The position numbers were made by a program, and so were the translations under genes. Below, one piece after another: positions 21,066 through 29,008 of a DNA stretch of 38,413 bases (position 1 is its first letter; each line of letters begins with the position of its first letter). The notes beneath the pieces are model-generated. The model made no database searches. It saw only the letters and a list, made by a program, of their open reading frames with translations, and was not told where the DNA came from. The stretch is from a virus. The stretch spans positions 1-38,413 of the IMG/VR virus record IMGVR_UViG_3300024999_000226; one strand, 5' to 3'.

Positions 21066-21673
21066 TTCTTCTTGTCCATTTCCGCGGTTCTTTCATGAGC
21101 CGCTAGCAATTCTCCCAAGTCCTGCTGTGGCTCGGAGAACCATTTCTGCATGTAACCGATATAAGCCGCATCCATGTGGTCTAGGCGAATGGGCCGGCCA
21201 TTGAGGGTGCAGCGCCAAATCGGGCTTGTTTCAGCGATGGTCACCTCACCTCGTGCGATGCCGATGATCTGCAAACAGTCCCAATAAATTCCATCTGCAC
21301 CATGCTTGAAGTAGTTGTAATGGGATCGCCCGTAAGACGTCGGGGTGTCGAGCATCTTGTACTGGTTGATCATGCGAAATGGAGTTTTGGACTCCTTGAT
21401 TTCGTCAAACAGCGCCTTTAACTCCTGAGGATTTTTAATAATTGGCTTTTCGCAGAGAATGGGTACCCTGTGCGGCAAAAATAGTCTTACGTGCTCAGCG
21501 TGAAGCGCTGTCGGGGTGGCGATAATAACCCCCTCAGACTGCCTAGCCCGGTCACAGATGTACGGCGCGCTGTGCTCTTTATCGACGCCCACGTATTCCT
21601 TGCCGAGATAATCGAGAATGGCCCGATACCTGCGCCCCATGTTCCCGTTTGCGCCAACGAGAAGAATTGACAT
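21047..21673 (-). CDS. Gfo/Idh/MocA-family oxidoreductase, short form
   Basis: This 208-residue protein has an N-terminal Rossmann fold (MSILLVGANGNMGRRYRAI) and the family's substrate-side motif VPILCEKPIIKN (E-K-P). The usual C-terminal alpha/beta domain is much reduced, since normal members are 330-380 residues. Close relatives such as PtmF sit in legionaminic acid loci. It may reduce or oxidise a sugar intermediate, or bind one. Start ATG 21673 shares a base with the dehydratase stop. Confidence 0.75.
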   Translation of the reverse strand: MSILLVGANGNMGRRYRAILDYLGKEYVGVDKEHSAPYICDRARQSEGVIIATPTALHAEHVRLFLPHRVPILCEKPIIKNPQELKALFDEIKESKTPFRMINQYKMLDTPTSYGRSHYNYFKHGADGIYWDCLQIIGIARGEVTIAETSPIWRCTLNGRPIRLDHMDAAYIGYMQKWFSEPQQDLGELLAAHERTAEMDKKKWNTQQ

Positions 21674-22530
21674 TACGAATTCCCCACGATCGGACGGAGC
21701 AACGAAACGAGCTCAAGTTCTGAGTATTGCGCAGAGGAGTCAGACACGAGCCCCGGCAAAAGCGTCTCGTGGATTTTTTCGCCCTGGCGAATACCGAGCG
21801 AAACAATGTCGTACTTGGTTGCTCCGACGATCTTGGCAACCGCAGCGATTACGCTTTTTACGGGTGCGGCCTTTATCGGAGGAATGTTGACAGCGTGGTG
21901 CCGATAATAGTTCTCGATCATGAACTCGGCGGCGTCCTCAATGCGGATCCAAAACCGGGTCATATCCGGATCGGTGAGATAGGCTTTGTTTTCAGTTATC
22001 AACGTTTTTGCGAACACTCCAATCACGGAGCCACGGGAACCGAGCACATTACCCCACCGAAACACGCTGAATCGCGTGGTGTGCTGGGTGTGGTTCAGCC
22101 GAAGCAGAATCTTTTCAGCGATGCCCTTGCACATACCGTAAACGTTGCATGGTGCAACCGCTTTATCCGTGGAGCTGAACACCACAAATGGCACGTTCGC
22201 ACCGATTGCTGCATCCGCGACGTTCATCACCCCGAGGATGTTTGTCTTTACGGACTCCTCTGGATTTTCCTCTAACGTGTCCACGTGTTTGAGAGCCGCC
22301 AGGAGATAGACGACATCCACGTTGACCATAGCGCGATCAAGAGCGCCGCGGTCGCGCATATCGCCAATGACAAAGCGAAGGTTTGGACTATTCGCAAACT
22401 CTTGCGCCACCTGCTTCTGCTTGAGCTCGTCCCTTGAAAAGCAGACGACATCGTTTTTACCGTTCTCAAGTAGCCTTTTAATGACCTCACGGCCGAGGGT
22501 TCCAGTCCCTCCGATGATTAGGTAGTTCAC
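21673..22530 (-). CDS. NAD-dependent sugar dehydratase, PseB/CapD-like
   Basis: This 285-residue protein starts at GTG 22530 (GTGA overlap with the membrane protein). It has the NAD loop YLIIGGTGTLGREVIKRLL, AALKHVDTLEENPEESVKTNI, the active site SSTDKAVAPCNVYGMCK (S-x-DK and Y-x3-K), RWGNVLGSRGSV, and MTRFWI. These are the landmarks of UDP-GlcNAc 4,6-dehydratases of the PseB/FlaA1/CapD type, the first step toward pseudaminic acid. It lacks the extra membrane part of CapD, so it is a soluble PseB-like form. The step is inferred from family. Confidence 0.85.
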   Translation of the reverse strand: MNYLIIGGTGTLGREVIKRLLENGKNDVVCFSRDELKQKQVAQEFANSPNLRFVIGDMRDRGALDRAMVNVDVVYLLAALKHVDTLEENPEESVKTNILGVMNVADAAIGANVPFVVFSSTDKAVAPCNVYGMCKGIAEKILLRLNHTQHTTRFSVFRWGNVLGSRGSVIGVFAKTLITENKAYLTDPDMTRFWIRIEDAAEFMIENYYRHHAVNIPPIKAAPVKSVIAAVAKIVGATKYDIVSLGIRQGEKIHETLLPGLVSDSSAQYSELELVSLLRPIVGNS

Positions 22531-22733
22531 GCAATGCCCCTCGGAGATCTGAGCAACACGTCTTCCGGGTTAACCCGAGACACACGCACAAGCGCATCAC
22601 CCCGCGTCAGGTCGTGAATGAGTAATCTTGCGTCGTAGGAGGGTTCTTTGTTTGGTGCTTTGATTTTGAGCCACAAAAAGACGTTGGCGCATAAAGAAAG
22701 GACGAGGGCTATTCCACAACCGAAAAGCAGCAT
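22527..22733 (-). CDS. Small N-terminal membrane protein
   Basis: This 68-residue protein starts at ATG 22733 (GGGAG 8 nt before). The frame also opens at 22775 but that lies in a hairpin region. It has one N-terminal membrane helix (MLLFGCGIALVLSLCANVFLWL), then a polar tail. It is the first gene of the sugar operon, coupled to the dehydratase by GTGA. It might be a lysis accessory or a membrane anchor for glycan enzymes. Confidence 0.6.
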   Translation of the reverse strand: MLLFGCGIALVLSLCANVFLWLKIKAPNKEPSYDARLLIHDLTRGDALVRVSRVNPEDVLLRSPRGIA

Positions 22734-22736
22734 CTG

Positions 22737-22757
22737 TAAATCTCCCGTAAGTAAGTT
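22737..22757 (-). repeat. Degenerate late-junction repeat (TAAATC / TAAGTT)
   Basis: TAAATC at 22737 and TAAGTT at 22752 are 15 nt apart, with CTGTAA at 22734. This is a weak member of the hexamer series seen at 930, 2314, 25738 and 36922, again just before a late gene. Confidence 0.35.
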
Positions 22758-22799
22758 ATCTTGCACGATCATCATGCATTACATGTCATAGTGCAAGAT
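22758..22799. promoter_or_regulatory. Long inverted repeat upstream of the sugar operon
   Basis: ATCTTGCAC (22758..22766) and GTGCAAGAT (22791..22799) are perfect 9-bp arms around a 24-nt AT-rich loop. A second short dyad (TATGCA/TGCATA) lies further right. There is no T-run after it, so a simple terminator is unlikely. An operator or an RNA hairpin in the leader of the 22733 gene is more likely. Confidence 0.45.
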
Positions 22800-22836
22800 C
22801 CATTATGCATTTTTTGCATACTTCACCCCATGCCCA

Positions 22837-23289
22837 CTATGGGTCAAAGTAGCGGTTTGGCCCAATCTTGTTATCGAGGTGAACCCAGTCTGAGTCTGGC
22901 TTGTTTTCCATTCGTAACCCGAAATGCCCGAGCTGTGGCAAAAGCAGCTTTCTAAGCTGATTACAAGTCGGAGGTCCCGGAAGAAATCCGGTTAACTCCG
23001 CGTGAAAATCGACAGCGGCGCATCCGTGCGCCATGTGCGCAGATTTTGCTGCACCCTTGACTTTTGTGTTGTATTCGCGCGGACGATACGCGCAGTGGAC
23101 ATAGATTTTCACACCGAGAAAATCCTGCACCTCGTCCATTATTGTGAAAAACTTGACCAGCTCAGCCTTTTCGTCCGGCCCGAGTCCGTCCGTCTCGTTC
23201 GCGAGCCGCCCCCACTTTGGAAGCCACAACGCATGACGAACCGTGAAGGAGCGCGAGACTTTGCAGCCACCGTCGCTCCAGTTAATCAT
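22837..23289 (-). CDS. M15-family peptidase, endolysin
   Basis: This 150-residue protein starts at ATG 23289, overlapping the lipoprotein stop. The zinc peptidase signature is present: VHCAYRPREYNTKVKGAAKSAHMAHGCAAVDF (S-x-H-x-x-G-x-A-x-D form) with a second His in DWVHLD. Enzymes of this type cut D-Ala-containing peptide bonds of peptidoglycan. It lacks a signal peptide, so release to the periplasm would depend on the neighbouring holin candidates. Confidence 0.85.
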   Translation of the reverse strand: MINWSDGGCKVSRSFTVRHALWLPKWGRLANETDGLGPDEKAELVKFFTIMDEVQDFLGVKIYVHCAYRPREYNTKVKGAAKSAHMAHGCAAVDFHAELTGFLPGPPTCNQLRKLLLPQLGHFGLRMENKPDSDWVHLDNKIGPNRYFDP

Positions 23290-23576
23290 CCGCCACCCCC
23301 GCAAGTCCTCTGGCAGTCGGAGAGCTGCGTCTTGCAGTCCTCGTAATCCGTCTTAAACGCTTTGAACTCGGTCGTGAACATCACCACGCATTTATGCTTC
23401 ACCGTGGCGTCCGGTGCGCACGCGGAAAACGGGAGGTCATTCTCTGGCTTCGGACCCAGGAGCTTTCCATCGGAATAGGTCACGCCCTCAAGCCCAAAGT
23501 ATTTGAAACTGAAGGAGGCGCATCCAGCGAGAAGGAGTCCTGCGATCATGCCTAGAACGAATGTTCTCAACCCCAC
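23286..23576 (-). CDS. Small lipoprotein of the lysis cassette, candidate spanin
   Basis: This 96-residue protein has a type II signal with lipobox LLLAGC (lipidated Cys at 19) and a C-terminal part rich in cysteines (DCKTQLSDCQRTCGGG). It lies between holin-like genes and the endolysin and overlaps both. Position suggests an outer-membrane lysis function, though it is longer and less Pro-rich than typical Rz1. Confidence 0.6.
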   Translation of the reverse strand: MGLRTFVLGMIAGLLLAGCASFSFKYFGLEGVTYSDGKLLGPKPENDLPFSACAPDATVKHKCVVMFTTEFKAFKTDYEDCKTQLSDCQRTCGGGG

Positions 23577-23743
23577 GTTGGCCTGCCCGTCTCCTCAAAC
23601 CGCTTGAACTCCTCGTCCATGCGCTTTAGGAGGTCCTCGTGCTTTTCCTGCGGAGTTTTCTGAAGCGCCCGGACCAGCTTTAACACCGCATCCGGGAACT
23701 TCAGAACGCCATTGATCAGTTCGAGAATCGCCGCGAAGGTCAT
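23567..23743 (-). CDS. Small helical lysis-cassette protein
   Basis: This 58-residue protein starts at ATG 23743 (ATGA overlap with the holin-like gene). The sequence MTFAAILELINGVLKFPDAV suggests an amphipathic helix, then a charged C-terminal half (QEKHEDLLKRMDEEFKRF). It could be a holin regulator, which is inference from place. Confidence 0.55.
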   Translation of the reverse strand: MTFAAILELINGVLKFPDAVLKLVRALQKTPQEKHEDLLKRMDEEFKRFEETGRPTWG

Positions 23744-23934
23744 TCGGGCTTCACTTCGGGCTTCTTGGAGAACTTTTTCAGGAAGTCCACAATCTTTTGC
23801 AAGAACGCTTCCGGCTGCGGGCCGGGGATCACCAGCGCGATTGCGATGATTGCCGTGAGCAGCCCGATCATCAGCGTGATGATCATCTGATAATTCGCAA
23901 TCAGCCACTGAGCAATTTCCAAAACCTTCTGCAT
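23740..23934 (-). CDS. Holin-like membrane protein
   Basis: This 64-residue protein starts at ATG 23934 behind AAGGAGAACAGT. One strong membrane helix (YQMIITLMIGLLTAIIAIALVI) is flanked by a short amphipathic N-terminus and a basic C-terminus (FLKKFSKKPEVKPE). This is a class III-like holin layout. It lies next to a second small membrane gene and upstream of the endolysin. Confidence 0.65.
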   Translation of the reverse strand: MQKVLEIAQWLIANYQMIITLMIGLLTAIIAIALVIPGPQPEAFLQKIVDFLKKFSKKPEVKPE

Positions 23935-23959
23935 ACTGTTCTCCTTATTTGTTACTGCG

Positions 23960-24097
23960 TTAAAACAACTTTGCGGCCAGAAACCCGCCGAATGCGCCGA
24001 TCATCAGCGCCTTCACCTCAAGAATGGTTAAACGTCGATCGAGTTTTTCGAGCTTTTCAAACACGTACTTTTCAAAGTCCGTCCAGTTCTCGTTCAT
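23960..24097 (-). CDS. XhlA-like small membrane protein (45 residues)
   Basis: It starts at ATG 24097 behind GAGGGGGCAC, overlapping the previous stop (ATGA). The N-terminal coiled coil (FEKYVFEKLEKLDRRLTILE) is followed by a short C-terminal membrane helix (ALMIGAFGGFLAAKLF). This is the arrangement of haemolysin XhlA-type lysis helpers. Confidence 0.65.
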   Translation of the reverse strand: MNENWTDFEKYVFEKLEKLDRRLTILEVKALMIGAFGGFLAAKLF

Positions 24098-24984
24098 GTG
24101 CCCCCTCGAATACCGACGCACACAATCTGAAATGAGTCATCTTGGAGCGTCCCAGATAGATTTCGACAACCAACCAATGCTCGAGATGTGTCCGTGTTGC
24201 CCTCCTGTCCACAGTAGCCGTTGCCGGTTCCAGTGTTCAGCCCAGATATTCCACACGACGGCGCTGCCGTGAATGACCCAGCCCGAAAGTTCACGGAATA
24301 CGACCCAGTTCCAGTTCTGGTGACGCTTGTGATTCCATCAGTGACGGAGTAGGTGCATGTTCCCGTGCATTTTGCGGTTACCTGCGCCGTCTCTAGTCGC
24401 TGAGTGTGGCTATCGCTAATTATCGCACCCGTGTTAAACGGAATCAGCGATACCTTTGTAATCGAACCCCAGTTTGGGTTGCTCCACGTCGCAGTAACGG
24501 TTCCAATTACTCGAATCGGCCTATTTGTGTGAACCGACGCACACCATAAGGCACTAGCAGTCACGTCGGCTCCGCCCGTGAGTGCCGACGCAGAAGCAAG
24601 GAATCCGTCGTCAAAAAGCGTAAACGAAAGGCATATTTCCGATGTCGTGTCGGAGATCAGATACACATAGATATCTCGCGAAACGCCGCTTATGAAACCG
24701 ATAGAATCGGTAATTCCAAGCGTGATTGATTTTGCGGCCGTAAACTGTCCAAGGGTGAACGATCCGTTTGCTGCCGTGGCACTTCTGAACCCAACAATCC
24801 CCGCATTCGAGCCCGGCCCCGGATCGGTGGACCCGTCCTTTTGTTTCAGTGAAACGATTAAGGTGTTGGAACTAATCGCGGCCGAAATTCCGACGTTTTG
24901 AAGCGTGTCAGAACGCTTCTCCACCTCGACGGAGGCCAAGGCTTGCGAGCACACAAGAATCAGAAAAAAGAGGTATTTATTCAT
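24094..24984 (-). CDS. Exported fibre-like protein with signal peptide
   Basis: This 296-residue protein starts at ATG 24984, overlapping the tail-fibre stop (ATGA). It begins with a clear Sec signal (MNKYLFFLILVCSQALAS, cut after ALA). The rest is beta-rich, high in Ser/Thr/Gly, with about nine cysteines (KCTGTCTYS, YCGQEG, GCRNLSG, IVCVG) that could form disulfides in the periplasm. Location right after the tail fibre suggests a structural origin, but a secretion signal is unusual for a virion part. A periplasmic or surface role such as receptor blocking is possible. Confidence 0.65.
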   Translation of the reverse strand: MNKYLFFLILVCSQALASVEVEKRSDTLQNVGISAAISSNTLIVSLKQKDGSTDPGPGSNAGIVGFRSATAANGSFTLGQFTAAKSITLGITDSIGFISGVSRDIYVYLISDTTSEICLSFTLFDDGFLASASALTGGADVTASALWCASVHTNRPIRVIGTVTATWSNPNWGSITKVSLIPFNTGAIISDSHTQRLETAQVTAKCTGTCTYSVTDGITSVTRTGTGSYSVNFRAGSFTAAPSCGISGLNTGTGNGYCGQEGNTDTSRALVGCRNLSGTLQDDSFQIVCVGIRGGT

Positions 24985-25706
24985 ATTTCGTACCATGCCG
25001 ATCCATCACAAACGAGTGTGATGCTTTCATTTTGTTCAGTTAGCGTTACTGTCGCCGCCCCATCGATGAGTTCTGATGATGCCCCATCTATCGTGACCGC
25101 ATTTTCGGACGCGTCTGTTTTCTTAATGCGGAACGTTTTTCTGTTGCTGCCAGAAACGGCCGGCAGATTGACCGTTATGGCCCCGGCCACCGCATTGCAC
25201 AGGATTACGTCATTTGAGCTTGTTGCGGTGTATGGGGAGTCCGCCGCCGCCTTAGTCACCACAGACAGGCCGGACGCGGACGCCCACGAGCCAACGCCGG
25301 ATCCGTTTGTCGTAAGCGCCTGACCGTCTGATCCCGCTGTCGCAGGCAGCGTCAGCGTCCAGCTTGACGTAGCGCCGCCGATGACACGAGTGGTGAACCC
25401 GCCAGCGCTTCCGAGGTATACCCCGGCGAGTCCTAGCGTTGCCGAGCCGATATCAAAGCTATTATTTGTCTTGATCGGGATGCTTCCGGCGAGAGATCCG
25501 AGTACGGTGATATCATCAGGCGTGCCGTTTCCAAGTGTCACCGCACCGTTCAACGTGGCCGAACCCGCACACGTCAAAGCATCAATTGAGAACGACTTGG
25601 TTCCGTCCGTCATCGAGTTGATGATGTCGGTAAAGTTTTGGGTTACCTGTGTCGCATCGGCGGTCGTGCCGTTGGTCAACGTATATGTAACAGAAGGATT
25701 GGCCAA
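24981..25706 (-). CDS. Tail fibre protein
   Basis: This 241-residue protein starts at TTG 25706 (GGAGGGCTAATCC upstream). It has a short N-terminal attachment segment (YTLTNGTTADATQVTQNFTDII), then a repetitive beta-rich shaft (GSATLNGAVTLGNGTPDDI, FDIGSATLGLAGVYLG). A C-terminal domain follows (KTFRIKKTDASENAVTID, then LVCDGSAWYEI), a form common in podovirus and siphovirus fibre tips. No chaperone domain is visible. Confidence 0.75.
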   Translation of the reverse strand: MANPSVTYTLTNGTTADATQVTQNFTDIINSMTDGTKSFSIDALTCAGSATLNGAVTLGNGTPDDITVLGSLAGSIPIKTNNSFDIGSATLGLAGVYLGSAGGFTTRVIGGATSSWTLTLPATAGSDGQALTTNGSGVGSWASASGLSVVTKAAADSPYTATSSNDVILCNAVAGAITVNLPAVSGSNRKTFRIKKTDASENAVTIDGASSELIDGAATVTLTEQNESITLVCDGSAWYEI

Positions 25707-25734
25707 GGATTAGCCCTCCGGCGTTGCGGTCCCT

Positions 25735-25776
25735 CTGTAAGTTCTGATTTTCGTAAGTTGAAACGGTCTTTAAGTT
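25735..25776 (-). repeat. Tandem TAAGTT array (late-junction repeat 3)
   Basis: TAAGTT at 25738, 25754 and 25771 (spacing 16 and 17 nt); the first is in CTGTAAGTT. The array starts at the stop codon of the ejection protein and precedes the fibre gene. Its spacing is identical to that at 36922/36938/36955. Confidence 0.6.
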
Positions 25777-27676
25777 ATTCTGAACTGAGCTTGCGCTTTA
25801 TCGCAGTATCTTTCGGCTCTGAAATCTTCGCTTCAATCTGCTTCCTTAGTTTATCGTCTTGAACGGCCTGGAGCAACGACGGATTTTGTCGAAATAACTG
25901 CATTGCGGTCGGGTCGTTCAAGATGGGATTCACCTCAGCGGACTTATTTTCCGGCCCTTGGGTCATGCGGTTGGCGAGCACTTGTGCGGCCATGGGGTTA
26001 TCTTTGGCGTATGCGGCGAGGGCGGGAACCTTCGCAACAAGCTTGCTTGTCGCATTCAGTCCGCGGGCCGCCATTGCGTTGCCAAAGCTGCGCTTGCCCT
26101 TATTCATAAGGCCAAACAGAAGCCCGTATGCCGCTTTTTCTTCGGGGGTGTCACCAAGCACGAGCCCAGACCCACCCGCTATTGTGTCTGTCAGACTCAC
26201 CGCATGATTTGTCTGATTTCTGGCTAGCTCTTTATTTAGAATGGTATCGGCTTCTGCTAAGTTCCCGTATGATCTATTGGCCTGCTTTAGGGCATCGTTT
26301 CCAGCCCCAACCCGATTAACCGCATCGTTCATTTCGTTTGCGAGGGCCTTCCGCTGCATGTAAAGCCCCTCTTGGGCCCCGCGCATCTCTGGAACTGTCT
26401 TGTTGAAGTTGATCGACTTGTCTATGCGCTGCCGGAGCTTTTGAGCCTCACGAAGGGTTAGGCGACCGTTCGCCGCGAGTGTTGTGACCTGTTTTTCAAT
26501 GGCCGCCGCGGTGCCCTCCATTCCCGGGGTCGTCTTCATGGCCGAAAACTCTTCTGATTTTAAAATCTTGTTCGCGAGCTTTTGGGCGTCCACGTCTGCA
26601 AGCGGGACCGTCTTAACTTCTCCGCGGGTAATCTTGAACGGGGATTTTTCCAGCAACCTCCCCTGGATTGGCTGAGCCTCGCCCCGCACAAGCACTGGGG
26701 GTGCGTCTGCGTCGCGGAGCCAGGGCATCGACTGCTTTACTGGGTTTTCATCAAATCTGACTGGCGTGGCTTGAATTTCTTCCTGTGCCACAACCCCGCC
26801 CCGGGGCTTTGTGATTTTAATGGGCGTAAACTGAACTGTTTGAGCGTCAACCTCATCGAGAAGCTGGCCCACCCGCTCTCCTGCTTTTTCCTGAAGCGCG
26901 TCAACCCGCTTTGCAATTCTTCCGGGGGTTCCTAGAACTGGAATTGCGCCCTCATCCAGTAACGTTCGCCCGATGGCCTCTGTCTGCCCCGTGGCGTTCA
27001 TCTTGGCCGTCTGGGTGGGCGTAGCCCTTCCCAGCGCCCTGGTCGCCTTCTGTGCCGCCTTAACCTTAATCCACTCGGCAACACTCTTCGCAAGTGGCCC
27101 AAGTGTCTCTGCGCCGCCCTGGACGGCCGCGCCAACCGTTGCGCCCAGTGCGGCGTTCTTGGCCCTGTCTCCGGGTTGAATCGGACTTAACTCACCCTCT
27201 GTGTCGCCAGGATTGGCTACAGCGCCGAGTGTGGCGCCTGTCTTCGCTGCGTTCCACGTCCGGGCAGCCGTATTTGCCCCCTTGGCAACTCCACCGAGCA
27301 CTCCGCCGGCTAATGCAGTCGCGCCGATGCCGGCCATTGTCCCCGCAGTCGTTGCCTTCGGGAAGTCCTTTTTCTGCTGATCATGACGGGCGATGTTCTC
27401 ATCCCGCAATTCAACGTAGCTTTTATCCCCAGGAAGTGTCGCGCCCTTGGCACGAAGGTCGGCATCAACCTTGGCGCCTGGGTTCGGTAACAGCTTTTCT
27501 GTCAGCGCCTGAAGCTGCGGAAGGTAACCCAGCGTTGCGGCGTTACCATACGATTCGAGCGCGGCCATCCCTGCGCCCTCTTTTTTTGTCGGTTTTTCGT
27601 TTTTCGCAACATACGCGTCCAGATCAAACGTCGGCTTGTCGTTCTTGGCTACATATGCGTCCAAATCGAATGCCAT
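25775..27676 (-). CDS. Large internal virion / DNA-ejection protein
   Basis: This 633-residue protein opens with a duplicated 14-residue unit (FDLDAYVAKNDKPT, FDLDAYVAKNEKPT). Gly/Ala-rich stretches follow that could insert in membranes (TMAGIGATALAGGVLGGVA, AALGATVGAAVQGGAETLG), then long helical domains. No metal site or lytic motif is recognised. Size, Gly-rich helices and position between tail genes are typical of podovirus ejection proteins. Its ATG overlaps the upstream stop (TAATG). Confidence 0.65.
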   Translation of the reverse strand: MAFDLDAYVAKNDKPTFDLDAYVAKNEKPTKKEGAGMAALESYGNAATLGYLPQLQALTEKLLPNPGAKVDADLRAKGATLPGDKSYVELRDENIARHDQQKKDFPKATTAGTMAGIGATALAGGVLGGVAKGANTAARTWNAAKTGATLGAVANPGDTEGELSPIQPGDRAKNAALGATVGAAVQGGAETLGPLAKSVAEWIKVKAAQKATRALGRATPTQTAKMNATGQTEAIGRTLLDEGAIPVLGTPGRIAKRVDALQEKAGERVGQLLDEVDAQTVQFTPIKITKPRGGVVAQEEIQATPVRFDENPVKQSMPWLRDADAPPVLVRGEAQPIQGRLLEKSPFKITRGEVKTVPLADVDAQKLANKILKSEEFSAMKTTPGMEGTAAAIEKQVTTLAANGRLTLREAQKLRQRIDKSINFNKTVPEMRGAQEGLYMQRKALANEMNDAVNRVGAGNDALKQANRSYGNLAEADTILNKELARNQTNHAVSLTDTIAGGSGLVLGDTPEEKAAYGLLFGLMNKGKRSFGNAMAARGLNATSKLVAKVPALAAYAKDNPMAAQVLANRMTQGPENKSAEVNPILNDPTAMQLFRQNPSLLQAVQDDKLRKQIEAKISEPKDTAIKRKLSSE

Positions 27677-28716
27677 TATTTAAGCCCCTTTGCATTAAGC
27701 TGGTCCAGCGCTCTTCTGGCAACCTTGTCAGATGGATTTCTTGCAATTCGCTCCTTAGCCGCACTCAATGCAGCAAGGTCTTCAGCCGTGAATGATGGCA
27801 TGTCCCCTGCGTGGGCTTCGTTTATCAGTTTCTCTCCACCCCTGTTGTATGGCCCGCGTATGGCCGCAGTTTCAACGGAAGGAACACGAGAGTATGCACC
27901 ACCGGCTGATGCTTTCATGTTCTCAATCGCCTGCGCCCTGGATGCTTCCTTTTGTGCGACCACTGCGGGGGTGTCTCCGGCCCTTGGAAAATACTTGTCC
28001 CCCTCGGTTTGATATTCGGACGGTGTAATTGCGGCGCCGGACTCTTTTCTGAGCACGGCAGACACGAAGTTCCGCTCGTCCTGCTGCTGTAGTTTAGAGT
28101 TTTCTCCGCGCAAGATCTCAGGAAACAGACCGCTCCGCTGGATTGACTCGCCAGCGGTCGTGGGATCATATCCGCCCTCGGCTCTTCCGCGCAGGTTTCC
28201 TTCGGCTTGTTCCAAGCGCTTTGCGAAACCGCCTGACAATAACTGGGCATCTGTTAACTTTGCTACAAGCTCTTTCTCTCCGGTCAGTGGGTTAATAATG
28301 AATTCCCCACCCTTTGGAGGCAGCGCCCCTTTTTGGCCCAACTTCGCGAGTTCAGTCCTTCGGTTTTCTCGCTCCTTTGCGGAGTCCTTTTCAATTCCGA
28401 GCTTGTTCTCGTATTGCTTCTGTGTGTAGTTCGCCAGCGGCCCGAACTTCTTTTCGAGGGTTTCTCTGGAAACTGATTCCGCGATCGGGCTACCCGTGAT
28501 CTTGGAATACTCTTCACGCGCCGCCCTGCTTTCGTCGCTGGCCGGGTCTTCGGCACGCTTTCGGATGGCCTCAAGGCGCCCGTACTCCTCGCTCTTCCGG
28601 CTGGCCTCCTTGGCTCCCTGATATAGCTCCATGCCGGTCTTTACGACTCCGAGGGTATCCCCGAGTACACTCATCCCGGACTTTTTCTGAATCATTTGCG
28701 GAACGTTGATACCCAT
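27676..28716 (-). CDS. Internal virion protein
   Basis: This 346-residue protein starts at ATG 28716 behind AAGGAGCGATC. Mostly helical and charged. Its conserved core is DERNFVSAVLRKESGAAITP, then GDKYFPRAGDTP, a domain frequent in ejection or internal proteins of short-tailed phages. The C-terminus may be a separate peptide-like helix (FTAEDLAALSAAKERIARN). Confidence 0.7.
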   Translation of the reverse strand: MGINVPQMIQKKSGMSVLGDTLGVVKTGMELYQGAKEASRKSEEYGRLEAIRKRAEDPASDESRAAREEYSKITGSPIAESVSRETLEKKFGPLANYTQKQYENKLGIEKDSAKERENRRTELAKLGQKGALPPKGGEFIINPLTGEKELVAKLTDAQLLSGGFAKRLEQAEGNLRGRAEGGYDPTTAGESIQRSGLFPEILRGENSKLQQQDERNFVSAVLRKESGAAITPSEYQTEGDKYFPRAGDTPAVVAQKEASRAQAIENMKASAGGAYSRVPSVETAAIRGPYNRGGEKLINEAHAGDMPSFTAEDLAALSAAKERIARNPSDKVARRALDQLNAKGLK

Positions 28717-28725
28717 GATCGCTCC

Positions 28726-28998
28726 TTAGCCGAGGCTCATCTTCGGTTTGTTCATCGTCTGCATCCTGCGCATAAACGGATTTTCGTCTGGGGAGAGTGG
28801 AACACCTCCGCCGCCGACCTGGGAGGCTCCCGAGGCGCCTCCAGCACCCATTAGTGCCTTTCCGATTCCCAACACCTGCGCCGCAGGACTGTCCGGACGA
28901 CTCATGGTTCCTGCCGCAGCAAGAGTCCCTGGGTTGAACCCAGAACGAAAAATCTCGCCTTTTGGCGCCTGCCCCATTGCCCTCTGCATTGCCGACAT
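28726..28998 (-). CDS. Small virion-region protein
   Basis: This 90-residue protein starts at ATG 28998 after a strong TAAGGAGGGGAAT. It is Gly/Ala/Met-rich (MGAGGASGASQVGGGGVP) and likely flexible. It lies between two internal-protein genes and may be a small internal component. Not recognised. Confidence 0.55.
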   Translation of the reverse strand: MSAMQRAMGQAPKGEIFRSGFNPGTLAAAGTMSRPDSPAAQVLGIGKALMGAGGASGASQVGGGGVPLSPDENPFMRRMQTMNKPKMSLG

Positions 28999-29008
28999 AT
29001 TCCCCTCC

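Noticed and set aside
18165-22733. Sugar genes as host contamination or chimera
   Set aside because: The genes are flanked by phage genes on both sides, overlap each other tightly, share the late strand, and the matching synthase is inside the terminase operon.
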